Shown: one piece after another, positions 23,291-31,683 of the stretch | Position numbering within the stretch: the first letter of the stretch is position 1 | Layout of the letters: every line of letters starts with the position of its first letter | DNA from: Vulcanimicrobiota bacterium | Lineage (GTDB): Bacteria > Vulcanimicrobiota > Vulcanimicrobiia > Vulcanimicrobiales > Vulcanimicrobiaceae | Reading direction: 5' to 3' | Assembly: GCA_019232905.1 (NCBI GenBank) | Contig: JAFANA010000057.1 | Location: 1-64,000, forward strand | DNA length: 64,000 nt | Translations under genes and position numbers: made by a program | Notes under the pieces: generated by a model | What the model was told of the DNA's origin: nothing | The model's database searches: none | The model's input: only the letters and a program-made list of their open reading frames with translations

Positions 23291-26197
23291 GTGATTCCCA
23301 AGTTCCGCGATGAATTCGACCTCGACGCGATTGCGGCATTCGCCGACGGCTTGCGTCAGATCGTCTGGGTCGTCGGAGACGGCCTTTCATGCGAATATTT
23401 TAATCCCGCGTGGACCGCGTTTACGGGGCTCACCCTCGAACAGTCCGTGGGTTTGGGGTGGCAACTCGCGCTGCATCCGGCGGAGTTGCACCTCGTAGAA
23501 AACCGGTTTAAGGAAAACACCGCGCACGGACTGCCGTACCTCGTCAGTTACCGTTTGCGCTCGGTCGACGACCGCTACCGCCTCTTTACGGGTGCAATGT
23601 TTCCGGTGCGCGATACGAGCGGTGCCGTTCGGAAATGGATCGGCATCGTCGACGAGCCCGATCCGATGGAACGCGCAAACGACCGCTTCAAAGTGCTCGC
23701 CGACGCGCTGCCCATGCTCGTCTGGACCACCGATCGCGAAGACCGGCTCACCTTTGTCAATCACGCTTGGTATGAATACACGGGTCTCGGCGTGGGGTCG
23801 CTGATCGAAGAGCGCAACGCGCTCGTACATCCCGAAGACCTCGGGCGTTTGATGCATGCACTGCGCAGCGGTGCGGTGGAAGTGGAGTTTCGGTTCCGGC
23901 GCCGCAGCGACGGTACGTATCGTTGGCATTTGCTGCGATGGGTGCGCACGGAAATGGGCGATGAAATGCCGTTTTCACGAATCGGTACCGCGGTCGACAT
24001 TCAAGACCGGCATGTCGCGCAGATCGAGCGCGAACGGCAGTTGCGCGTTATTGCCGAAGCCGTTCCCAACATCGTCTGGTCGACGCGTGCGGACGGCGTA
24101 CAAGATTACGTCAACAGCGCGATGGCCGAGTACGTCGGGAGAAAACCCGAAGAGACGATGGATCAGTCGTTCACGACCTTCGTCCACCCCGACGATCTCG
24201 CAGCGACGGTAGAACGCTGGAAGCGGTCGTTCGAAACCGGCGAGGCGTACGAGCACCGTTACCGCTTGCGTCGTCACGACGGCGCCTATCGATGGTTTCT
24301 CGCACGCGGGTCCGCATTACGCGATGCATCCGGGCAGATCACGCGTTGGTTCGGTACGGCGACCGATATCGACGACGAGATGCGGAGTAACGCGATTCTC
24401 GCGGCGAGCGAATCGCACTATCGCATGCTCGCCGAAGCAATGCCGAATATCGCCTGGTCCGTGCGAGGCGACGGCGTTCAAGATTACGTGAACGACGCGT
24501 GGTACCGTTATACAGGTCTGCGCACCTTCAGTTCCGATGCGTACGCACCCGAGGATCGCGAGGCGATTCGCGTAGATTGGGAGCGTTCGTTTCAAAGCGG
24601 CGAACCGTTCGAGCGCGAGATGCGCATCCGCCGCAGAGACGGCGTCTTCCGATGGTTTCTTTCGCGTGCGCTTCCGCTGCGCGATCAGCAAGGCCGCGTC
24701 GTCCGGTGGTTTGGGACGGCAACGGATATCGACGATCAAAAACGCGCCGAACTTCAACAGTCGTATCTCGCTTCGCTCGGAAACATCATCAACGAGACGT
24801 GGTCGGTGGACGTTATGATCGAACGCATTACAAAGTCCGCCGTGCCGCAAATGGCGCAGTGGTGCGCGATCGAACTGAACGAAGGCAAACGCACGGCGCA
24901 ATCGAGCGCCGGCGCGGTCGATCTTGACGCGGCGCAGCGTTTCCGCGCCCCGCTTTCCGTCCGCGGCGAAACGATCGGCACGCTTTTGGTTGCGCGCACC
25001 GCGGAGTTCGGCACATTCGACGAAGGGGACGCCGCATTTTTCGCCGAGGTGGCGCATCGAACGGCGTTGGCCATCAAGAACGCCGAGTTGTACGAACGCG
25101 AACACCGCGTTTCACAGGCGCTTCAATCGGCGTCGCTTCCGAAGACATTGCCGGCCGTGCCGTGGATGGAGACCGATGCAGTCTACGTCCCCGGCAGTGG
25201 TGAAGCGCAAATCGGCGGCGATTGGTACGACGCATTCCGGTTACCCGACGGGCGTCTGGTCTTCTCGATCGGTGACGTCGCGGGAAGCGGTCTCGATGCG
25301 GCGGTCACGATGAGCAATATGCGTCAAATTATTCGGGGCACGGCGCAAGTGCATGCCGACCCCGTCTTGATGCTCAATGCTGCCGATCGGGCGCTGCGCA
25401 TCGAAGATCCCGAGCGATTCGTCACTGCGTTCGTCGCCGTATTGAGCCCGGTGACCGGCATCATGACCTACGCGAGCGCCGGGCATCCGCCGCCGTATAT
25501 TCGTCACGCATCCGGTGAGATCGATGAACTCATCTTCAGCGATCTCCCGCTCGGCTTGCGCGAGCGACATTATCTCGACGCGGGACAGATCCAAGTGCGT
25601 GCTGATGACGTCATCGTCTTTTACACCGACGGGTTGACGGAATCGACGCGCGATTTAGAAGCCGGCGTTGCGGCATTGCGCGAGGCGATCGCCGATCCGG
25701 ACTTTGCGCGCGCCGCACGTCCCGCCGAGTATTTGCAGGCACGTTTGCTTCCGCAAGGCGCGCGAGACGACGTCGCGATTATGACGGTTCGAATGTTGAG
25801 CGACGATCTGCGGGCGCGGGGACTGCGCCGATGGATATTCCCGAATCTCGATTCCAGTGCGGCGCAACGGCTCCGTCGCGAATTTCGCGAGGCGTTGCAT
25901 TCACGCGGCGCGACGAGCGAGCGAATAGAATTCGCGGAACTCGTCCTCGGAGAATTGGTCGGCAATGCTGCTCGCCATGCGCCGGGATCGCTCGAAGTCA
26001 TTCTCGATTTCAGCAACCGGCGCCCAGTGCTGCACGTGATCGACGAAGGGCCCGGTTTCGAACGTGCGCCGATGTTGCCGCTGGACTTGATGAGCGAATC
26101 CGGCCGGGGCCTCTACATCGTCGCGCAAGCTACGATGGAGTTCAGCGTAATGCGACGCCGCCCGCACGGTAGTCACGCCCGGGCAGTACTGCTGTAA
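23291..26197 (+). CDS. Multi-PAS PP2C (SpoIIE) phosphatase with HATPase anti-sigma-like domain
   Basis: A 968-residue cytoplasmic signalling protein. Four PAS domains run to about residue 500, each with a similar core such as LPMLVWTTDREDRLTFVNHA, VPNIVWSTRADGVQDYVNSA and MPNIAWSVRGDGVQDYVNDA. A short GAF-like segment follows (about 505-620). The SpoIIE-type phosphatase domain (about 625-840) has the metal-binding IGGDWYDAFRLPDG, GDVAGSGLDAA and RDDVAIMTVR. A C-terminal HATPase domain (about 850-968, with ELVGNAARHAPG and DEGPGFE) resembles RsbW-type kinases. Such proteins control partner-switching networks for general stress responses. No anti-sigma-antagonist or sigma gene is adjacent. GTG 23291 was chosen over TTG 23258, which lies before the hairpin. 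Confidence 0.88.
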   Translation: MIPKFRDEFDLDAIAAFADGLRQIVWVVGDGLSCEYFNPAWTAFTGLTLEQSVGLGWQLALHPAELHLVENRFKENTAHGLPYLVSYRLRSVDDRYRLFTGAMFPVRDTSGAVRKWIGIVDEPDPMERANDRFKVLADALPMLVWTTDREDRLTFVNHAWYEYTGLGVGSLIEERNALVHPEDLGRLMHALRSGAVEVEFRFRRRSDGTYRWHLLRWVRTEMGDEMPFSRIGTAVDIQDRHVAQIERERQLRVIAEAVPNIVWSTRADGVQDYVNSAMAEYVGRKPEETMDQSFTTFVHPDDLAATVERWKRSFETGEAYEHRYRLRRHDGAYRWFLARGSALRDASGQITRWFGTATDIDDEMRSNAILAASESHYRMLAEAMPNIAWSVRGDGVQDYVNDAWYRYTGLRTFSSDAYAPEDREAIRVDWERSFQSGEPFEREMRIRRRDGVFRWFLSRALPLRDQQGRVVRWFGTATDIDDQKRAELQQSYLASLGNIINETWSVDVMIERITKSAVPQMAQWCAIELNEGKRTAQSSAGAVDLDAAQRFRAPLSVRGETIGTLLVARTAEFGTFDEGDAAFFAEVAHRTALAIKNAELYEREHRVSQALQSASLPKTLPAVPWMETDAVYVPGSGEAQIGGDWYDAFRLPDGRLVFSIGDVAGSGLDAAVTMSNMRQIIRGTAQVHADPVLMLNAADRALRIEDPERFVTAFVAVLSPVTGIMTYASAGHPPPYIRHASGEIDELIFSDLPLGLRERHYLDAGQIQVRADDVIVFYTDGLTESTRDLEAGVAALREAIADPDFARAARPAEYLQARLLPQGARDDVAIMTVRMLSDDLRARGLRRWIFPNLDSSAAQRLRREFREALHSRGATSERIEFAELVLGELVGNAARHAPGSLEVILDFSNRRPVLHVIDEGPGFERAPMLPLDLMSESGRGLYIVAQATMEFSVMRRRPHGSHARAVLL

Positions 26198-26302
26198 AAA
26201 AAGCGCTGATTTTGTGCATCTCGTCGTCGCCTCGGGCCTCATTTACCGCAGTAAACTTCGGCCCTCGGCTCCTAGAGCTGCACGAAAATCAGAGCTTTTT
26301 TA
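26196..26302. terminator. Bidirectional terminator, long hairpin
   Basis: AAAAAAGCGCTGATTTTGTGCA at the left pairs with TGCACGAAAATCAGAGCTTTTTT at the right, with a 60-nt middle that is itself repetitive. A-tract on one side and T-tract on the other mean it can end both the SpoIIE-type gene (plus) and rpsO (minus). Confidence 0.8.
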
Positions 26303-26315
26303 GGTTGATCTTTTG

Positions 26316-26585
26316 TTAGCGGCGCAGACCGAGGTCTGAGATCAGTGCGCGGTAGCGCTCGAGGTCCTTCGCTTGCAAGTAGTTGAGCAAACGGCGACGC
26401 TGGCCGACCTGGAGCAAGAGGCCCCGGCGGCTGTGGTGGTCTTTCTTATGGACCTTGAGATGATCGGTGAGCTGGTTGATCGACGCGGTGAGGATCGCGA
26501 TCTGGACTTCGGCCGAACCGGTGTCGTTCGATCCGCGGCCGTACTTGGCGGCGATTTCCGCCTTTTGTTCCTTGGTGAGAGGCAC
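26316..26585 (-). CDS. rpsO: 30S ribosomal protein S15
   Basis: An 89-residue complete S15, which binds the central domain of 16S rRNA. The family signature is clear: [40 protein letters not shown] and [17 protein letters not shown]. The start is GTG 26585 with a strong ribosome site (TTAAGGAGCAATTC). A leader of about 70 nt lies between the promoter and the start, enough for the autoregulatory structure known in other species, but I did not identify one. Confidence 0.97.
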   Translation of the reverse strand: MPLTKEQKAEIAAKYGRGSNDTGSAEVQIAILTASINQLTDHLKVHKKDHHSRRGLLLQVGQRRRLLNYLQAKDLERYRALISDLGLRR

Positions 26586-26660
26586 GAATTGCTCCTTAAG
26601 CAGGATGGCCTCGCTCGAATGCAGGGCCCGCTCCGCAAGCTCCGCCTCGGCGACCGGGAG

Positions 26661-26689
26661 AGTGTATCAGAGACTCTCCCCCGTCGCAA
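26661..26689 (-). promoter_or_regulatory. Probable sigma-70 promoter of rpsO
   Basis: On the minus strand TTGCGA (26689-26684), 17 bp, then TACACT (26666-26661). Each hexamer matches consensus at four of six bases. The start of transcription would be near 26654. Confidence 0.5.
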
Positions 26690-26722
26690 GCCTCTTTTAC
26701 GCCTTGCCCATGCCTTGCCGTC

Positions 26723-27106
26723 CTAGCCCCTGACGGGGGTCGGCTTGCCCTCCGGCGTCACGGCCACGTAGATGAACTTCCCTACGGTCGCAAGGCGTCG
26801 CTCGCCGCTGGTCGGATGCTCGCCCCATAGCTCAACCTCGACAGTAATCGACGTACGGCCGATCTTTACGACGTGCGCCACCGTTTCGACAAACTCGCCG
26901 GCGCGGATCGGCTCTTTGAAGTCGATCCGGTCGATGGAAACGGTCACGACCGGTTTGCGGCAAGCGCGCATGGCAGCAATGCCTCCGACTACGTCCATCA
27001 TGGAGACGGCCTTGCCGCCGAAGAGGTTCCCGTAAGCGTTCGTGTCCTGAGGGAAGACAATCTCGGTACGGCGTTCGGTAATGATGTGGGAATCGCTCTG
27101 GGTCAT
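26723..27106 (-). CDS. Acyl-CoA thioesterase, hotdog fold (YciA-like)
   Basis: A 127-residue single-hotdog thioesterase that hydrolyses acyl-CoA to free acid and CoA. The core has FPQDTNAYGNLFGGKAVSMM with the catalytic Asp/Asn region typical of YciA/BACH enzymes, then VSIDRIDFKEPIRAGEFVET and TSITVEVELWGEHPTSGERR. Chain-length preference cannot be read. The ATG start has no clear ribosome site. It lies divergent from the membrane sensor at 27177. Confidence 0.88.
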   Translation of the reverse strand: MTQSDSHIITERRTEIVFPQDTNAYGNLFGGKAVSMMDVVGGIAAMRACRKPVVTVSIDRIDFKEPIRAGEFVETVAHVVKIGRTSITVEVELWGEHPTSGERRLATVGKFIYVAVTPEGKPTPVRG

Positions 27107-27176
27107 GGCGGCAAGGGATTCTTGATCCGGGGCAAAGCTCCGCCGCCGGCATCGCGATCATTGTATTATGAAGGCG

Positions 27177-28949
27177 ATGAACCCGTTGCGCGCGTTCGTA
27201 GCCATCGGATTCGCAGCGATTTGTTTTGCATGCGTTGCGCCGCCGATGTTTATGACGCCGCCGCGAATTTATAGCGGCGTTCATCTAGTCGCAACCGGAA
27301 AGCTCGTTGAACCAAATCGCGTCAGCATCGACGCGGACTCGCCGGCGTTTCGCGCCGGCCTGCGAACCGGCGACGTGCTGCGATGCCTCAACGTGCGCGA
27401 TCACGCACTCCTAATTCGCGACAGCTTACGGTTGCACTACGGCTACCAACCCGGAACCGCGCTATCAACGTGCGCGGAGCGAAATGACGGCATGCATATC
27501 GTTACGTTCGTGGCCGGCACGCGTGGAATCGTTCCGCTCGCACACGGTTCGGTCGGACTTGCGATCGTACGGCTCGCGGTCGTCCTCGTGTTTTTGACCG
27601 CAGGTATTGCGCTCGTTATCGTTCGTCCGTCCCCGATGACGTGGGCTTTTTACTGCTACTGTCTGGGAAGCATGCCGTCGAGTGCCCCGCTCGAAGTCTG
27701 GACGATCCTTGCGCCGCGGCAATATGAGCTCGCGTCCGGAATACCGTTCACGCTCGCGTGGACAGCCTCACCGTGTTTGCTGTTGTTTTCCGTCCTCGTA
27801 CCCGACTTCGGCGTACCGAACGGTTGGCGCCGGATCGCCTTCATCGTAACTACGGCACTCACCGGCTTGTGGTCGGCGGCTGTTGTTTTTCGTTTTCTCT
27901 TCACAAGTGCCGTCATCGATCCGCGTCTGCTCAATGCCGGCGACACAGCCTTTAGCAGCTTGGCACTAATCGTCATCGTCACGCGATTGGTGTTGATGGA
28001 GCGCGAGGGCCGCGCGCGTTTCGCTTGGGCGGCTGCTGCGATCATCTTCGGCATCGTGGCAAACGACGCGCGAAACATCCTCTCGCAGATTCCGATGCTG
28101 CAGCAACTGAGTACGGCGGTCGCAATCTCAACGGTATTCATGCCGCTCGCGCTCGCATACGCAATTCTAAAAGTGCACGTGATCGACGTCCGCTTTGTCA
28201 TCAGCCGCACCCTTGTGTACGGTGCCTTGACCACCGCCCTCGTAGCTGCAATCGGACTGATCGATTGGATAAGTTCATCCTTTCTGAAACAGGTTCGCGC
28301 TGCAGTTCTCGTTGACGCGGTACTAACGATCGCGTTGGCGTTCGCGCTGCATCGAATCTACGGCTGGCTCGAGCACGCAGTTGACTTTATCGTGTACCGG
28401 CGCAAGCACGACGCGGAGTCGTCTCTCTCGCGACTAGCACGCACGCTTCAGAACGCCGAACGCGAAGAGATGATTGATAACGCTGTGGTTTATGCACCGT
28501 ACGAGAAGCTGGATCTCACGATGGCGGCTTTGTTTCGGGCGCACGGGCCTGTATTTCCGGTAAGCGTCGCCGCGGGAGTGAATCTCCTCGGCTCTCAGCT
28601 GCTCGACCCCGCTGACGAACTGCTGCGCGTACTTGCCGCCGAGCGCCGAACGAAAAACGTTCGAGACTTGAGCGTACATATACCGGCCGAGTTTCAGGCC
28701 TTTGGGGCAGCGCCTGGCGTCGCCGTCCCGATCGTAGACGGCAGCGACGTTATAGCGATTGCCGTCTACGGTATCCATCGCGACGGCACGAAGCTCGATC
28801 CCGATGAGGTTGAAACACTAGAAGACCTCTGCGAAAAAGCCGGACATGCCTATCTCCGGAGAGAGCTACTGAATTACCGCCGGCGCTCCCAGGCTCAAGG
28901 TCGCCGTAGCGACCGGGGTGACGTGGCCGCCGACTTCGATACCGTTTGA
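27177..28949 (+). CDS. Multi-pass membrane sensor with PDZ-like and GAF-like domains
   Basis: A 590-residue protein: a signal or first membrane segment (about 5-22), a PDZ-like extracytoplasmic domain (about 30-110, with DSPAFRAGLRTGDVLRCLNV), about eight transmembrane segments (about 120-385), then a cytoplasmic GAF-like domain (about 400-565). No histidine kinase, GGDEF or phosphatase output is present, so it may modulate a partner or be an incomplete relative of such sensors. ATG 27177 is preferred over ATG 27168 because TATTAT (27164-27169) overlaps the earlier ATG and lies 7 nt before the later one. The 3' end overlaps the convergent PhzF gene by 84 nt. Confidence 0.7.
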   Translation: MNPLRAFVAIGFAAICFACVAPPMFMTPPRIYSGVHLVATGKLVEPNRVSIDADSPAFRAGLRTGDVLRCLNVRDHALLIRDSLRLHYGYQPGTALSTCAERNDGMHIVTFVAGTRGIVPLAHGSVGLAIVRLAVVLVFLTAGIALVIVRPSPMTWAFYCYCLGSMPSSAPLEVWTILAPRQYELASGIPFTLAWTASPCLLLFSVLVPDFGVPNGWRRIAFIVTTALTGLWSAAVVFRFLFTSAVIDPRLLNAGDTAFSSLALIVIVTRLVLMEREGRARFAWAAAAIIFGIVANDARNILSQIPMLQQLSTAVAISTVFMPLALAYAILKVHVIDVRFVISRTLVYGALTTALVAAIGLIDWISSSFLKQVRAAVLVDAVLTIALAFALHRIYGWLEHAVDFIVYRRKHDAESSLSRLARTLQNAEREEMIDNAVVYAPYEKLDLTMAALFRAHGPVFPVSVAAGVNLLGSQLLDPADELLRVLAAERRTKNVRDLSVHIPAEFQAFGAAPGVAVPIVDGSDVIAIAVYGIHRDGTKLDPDEVETLEDLCEKAGHAYLRRELLNYRRRSQAQGRRSDRGDVAADFDTV

Positions 28950-29765
28950 TCCGTTCTCGCCGTGAACGAGCACGTGCAGCAGACTGCGCCGCTTCATCTT
29001 CGTTCCTTGTTCGCTGACGAACGCGGTGCCGTCGCTCTTCGAAACGAGGTTGTTGCGCATCATGAATGCCGCGAGCGGACCGGTAGCGCTTCCCGTTGCA
29101 GGATCTTCCACGATGCCGTATTCGGGAGCGAACATGCGTGAATAGGCGCCCTCCGATGTCGGCGTAAAGACGAAAACGCACGCGAGTTCATTGCGTCCGC
29201 GAATGAGGCCGTAGAACGCGGTTGTGTCGATGGCCGCACGGTCGACGGTCGCTTTATCGCGCAGCGCTACGTAGATGCACGGATTCCCCGCAGAGAGTAA
29301 GTCGCACGGAACGCCGGGTATAAGATCGTCTTCCTGAAGTGAGATGGCCGCCGCGCATTGCTTTCGATCGAACCGGCCGAGATCGTGAATCGGCGGCGTC
29401 GTGAGCCAAATCAACGGCTCGTCGCCGCCATCGACGCGCACGGGAACGATACCGACGTTTTCTTGCAGCGCGAAACTGCGCGCCGTGCGCGGAACGATGC
29501 CGGTTGCGCGCATAACGAACGCCGTACCGATGGTAGGATGACCGGCGAACTCCATCTCGGATGCGGGCGTGAAGATGCGAACGCGCGTGGAGCCCTCGCG
29601 TGATTCACTCGGGAAGATAAAGGATGTCTCGGAGAGATTCAGTTCGCGCGCAATGGTTTGCATCGCTTCCGTATCGAGGCCGCTTGCGTCGGGGAAGACT
29701 GCGAGCGCGTTGCCTTCGAACGGTACTTGCGTGAACACGTCGACGACATGATAAGAATACGCCAC
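28866..29765 (-). CDS. PhzF family isomerase/epimerase-like protein
   Basis: A 299-residue PhzF-fold protein made of two diaminopimelate-epimerase-like halves. Conserved segments are FTQVPFEGNALAVF, LNLSETSFIF with the catalytic Glu, FTPASEMEFAGHPTIGTAFV and VEDPATGSATGPLAAFM. The family acts by acid/base shifts on diverse small substrates, usually without a known physiological role. The start is GTG 29765, set by GAGGTG 6 nt upstream and only 2 nt after the RidA-like stop. It is the last gene of an ArsR-like/RidA/PhzF operon. The C-terminal end overlaps the convergent sensor gene. Confidence 0.88.
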   Translation of the reverse strand: MAYSYHVVDVFTQVPFEGNALAVFPDASGLDTEAMQTIARELNLSETSFIFPSESREGSTRVRIFTPASEMEFAGHPTIGTAFVMRATGIVPRTARSFALQENVGIVPVRVDGGDEPLIWLTTPPIHDLGRFDRKQCAAAISLQEDDLIPGVPCDLLSAGNPCIYVALRDKATVDRAAIDTTAFYGLIRGRNELACVFVFTPTSEGAYSRMFAPEYGIVEDPATGSATGPLAAFMMRNNLVSKSDGTAFVSEQGTKMKRRSLLHVLVHGENGSNGIEVGGHVTPVATATLSLGAPAVIQ

Positions 29766-29767
29766 GA

Positions 29768-30178
29768 TTACACCTCGCGAAGTTCTGCGATCAACTCGGC
29801 TTCCACGGTCGATCCGAGCGGCAGCGACGCAACCCCGACCGCGCTGCGCGCGTGCTCGCCGCGTGCGCCGAGCACCTCGATCAAACGCTCCGAGACGCCG
29901 TTGATCACGGCGGGCATCTCGGTAAAGTCGGGGGCGGCATTGACGAAGCCGAGCACCTTCACGATGCGCGCGATGCGGTCGAGCGATTCGAGTTCGCGCT
30001 CGAGCGTCGCCAGCAGCGCATCGGCAACGTAGCGCCCGCCTTCGTAGGCGCGTTCGATCGTTTGATCGGCGCCCGCTTTGCCGCACACCGGATCGTCGCC
30101 GGTTCCTGATACATGGCCGCTGACAAAGACGAGATTCCCCGTCCGTACTACCGGCACGAACCTGCCTGCCGCTTTCAC
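29768..30178 (-). CDS. RidA-family enamine/imine deaminase-like protein
   Basis: A 136-residue YjgF/YER057c/UK114 fold protein. Family stretches include VRTGNLVFVSGHVSGTGDD, VVKVLGFVNAAPDFTEMPAV and a C-terminal ARSAVGVASLPLGSTVEAEL with the substrate-binding Arg and terminal Glu. RidA proteins hydrolyse reactive 2-aminoacrylate/2-iminobutyrate made by threonine/serine dehydratases, and such a dehydratase lies divergently at 31680. The start is GTG 30178, with AAGGAG in the 3' end of the upstream regulator gene. Confidence 0.87.
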   Translation of the reverse strand: MKAAGRFVPVVRTGNLVFVSGHVSGTGDDPVCGKAGADQTIERAYEGGRYVADALLATLERELESLDRIARIVKVLGFVNAAPDFTEMPAVINGVSERLIEVLGARGEHARSAVGVASLPLGSTVEAELIAELREV

Positions 30179-30182
30179 GATG

Positions 30183-30482
30183 CTAAATCTCCTTGAGTGC
30201 GCGCTTGATTTCTGCGATCTTCGGCTCGTCGCGCTTGTAGAACGTCCACTGCTTGATGCGCTTTCCGCGAATGAGTCCCGCTTGCGCGAGCACGCGCAGG
30301 TGCTCGCTTGCCGTCGGCTGACTGATGCCGAGCTTCTCTGCGATGAAAACGCCGCAGACGCCGTCTTTGACGAGATCGCCGTCGACTTGCGGCGGAAAAT
30401 GTGCGCGCGGATCTTTCAACCACTCCAGAATCGCCAGGCGCTTATCATTCGAGAGCGCGCGAAGCGCATCTGGTAAAGGCAT
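30183..30482 (-). CDS. ArsR-like winged-helix regulator
   Basis: A 99-residue winged helix-turn-helix protein: ALRALSNDKRLAILEWLKDP, then the recognition region EKLGISQPTASEHLRVLAQA and a basic wing (KRIKQWTFYKRDE). It is ArsR-like. The metal-binding CVC motif is absent and a single Cys is visible (VCGVF), so it may sense a small molecule rather than a metal. It heads the RidA/PhzF operon and faces the aminotransferase operon across an AT-rich 46-bp gap, so it probably controls both. Confidence 0.85.
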   Translation of the reverse strand: MPLPDALRALSNDKRLAILEWLKDPRAHFPPQVDGDLVKDGVCGVFIAEKLGISQPTASEHLRVLAQAGLIRGKRIKQWTFYKRDEPKIAEIKRALKEI

Positions 30483-30528
30483 ATTGCAATTTTGCTAATT
30501 ATCGAATTAAATGTCAAGGGGAGCACAA
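30483..30528. promoter_or_regulatory. AT-rich divergent promoter region with candidate operator
   Basis: Unusually AT-rich 46 bp between divergent operons. It holds the inverted repeat TAATT-ATCG-AATTA (30496-30509) and the palindrome ATTGCAAT (30484-30491), both possible sites for the ArsR-like regulator. On the plus strand AAGGGGAG (30516-30523) is the ribosome site for the TTG at 30529. Confidence 0.45.
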
Positions 30529-31683
30529 TTGCCCACGAGGGTGACGCGGATGTCTCGATTTACTCCAAACGGTATTATCTCGCTCGTCGGCGAGACGCCG
30601 AGGTTCGATCTCGGCGGAAGTTACGGTCCAAATCTTCGTGTTGACGAGGTACTCGGTGAGGTTGCGGGCGCGCTGCGCGACGTCGTCCTAGGATACGGTT
30701 CCGCGCAGGGCGACCGTGAGCTGCGCGAAGCGATCGCCGCGATGAACGATGCGCGAGCCGACGACGTCGTCGTAACGATCGGCGGCGTCCATGCACTCTT
30801 CCTTACTGCGTTTACTTTGTGCGCTCCGGGCGACGATGTCGTCCTCACAACACCGGTGTTTCCACCGGCACGCAGCACGCTCGAAGCGATCGGTGCGACG
30901 ATTCGCGAAGTGCGTTTGGCATTCGAGCGCGGATATACGCTCGACATTAATGAGTTTGCGAACGCGCTCACAAAAGAAACAAAATTGGTGAGCCTCGCCT
31001 CTCCGCAAAACCCGTCGGGGGTCGCGATTCCGCTCGCAACGCTGCAAGCGGCGGTCGAAGCGATGAACCGGATCTGCCCCCGGGCCTATATGCTCCTCGA
31101 CGACACCTATCGCTTTGCAACGTACGGCGACGAGCCCGTCGCGCCGAGTGCCGGTACGCTCGGTCCGCGCGTCGTGACCGTTGCATCGCTTTCGAAATGT
31201 CACGGCGCACCCGGCGTTCGTACCGGTTGGGCGATCGTGCGCGACCCTTCCCTTCGCGAGCAGCTCGTGCTTGGCAAGTTCAACACCGCCATTTCCAACT
31301 CGCCGGTCGAGGAGTTTCTCGCCCTTCGCATCTTGAGCGCGCAAGAACAAATTCTGCAGGAGCGGCGTGCGTTTCTCGCAGCAAGTCTCGCTCGCACGCA
31401 GGCATGGATCGATGCGAACGCATTTGCGTTGCAATGGGTGCGTCCCGACGCCGGCGCAATCTGTTGCGTGCGTTTGAGACCGGAAGTTTTTGACGACGGC
31501 GCCGTACTGAGGTTCTACGAGCTTTTGGCGAACGCGGGAATTCTGGTTTCGCGCGGATCGTGGTTTGGAGAATCGGATCGCGTGTTTCGCGTCGGCTTCG
31601 GACATCTCGCGCCCTCCGAATTGGACTCGGCCTACGAATCGTTTACCGGCGTATTGACGCAGCTCGCAGGAGAGACGGCGTGA
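30529..31683 (+). CDS. PLP-dependent aminotransferase, class I/II
   Basis: A 384-residue fold-type I aminotransferase. Recognisable are the phosphate-binding and substrate loops (GYGSAQGDRELREAIAAMN), PQNPSGVAIPL, LLDDTYR with the PLP-contacting Asp/Tyr, and VASLSKCHGAPGVRTGW with the Schiff-base Lys. The C-terminal FRVGFGHL supplies the Arg for the substrate carboxylate. The amino-acid substrate is unknown. TTG 30529 was chosen because AAGGGGAG lies 5-6 nt upstream; an ATG at 30511 precedes that ribosome site and another ATG at 30550 lies further in. It is the first gene of a plus-strand operon. Confidence 0.88.
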   Translation: MPTRVTRMSRFTPNGIISLVGETPRFDLGGSYGPNLRVDEVLGEVAGALRDVVLGYGSAQGDRELREAIAAMNDARADDVVVTIGGVHALFLTAFTLCAPGDDVVLTTPVFPPARSTLEAIGATIREVRLAFERGYTLDINEFANALTKETKLVSLASPQNPSGVAIPLATLQAAVEAMNRICPRAYMLLDDTYRFATYGDEPVAPSAGTLGPRVVTVASLSKCHGAPGVRTGWAIVRDPSLREQLVLGKFNTAISNSPVEEFLALRILSAQEQILQERRAFLAASLARTQAWIDANAFALQWVRPDAGAICCVRLRPEVFDDGAVLRFYELLANAGILVSRGSWFGESDRVFRVGFGHLAPSELDSAYESFTGVLTQLAGETA

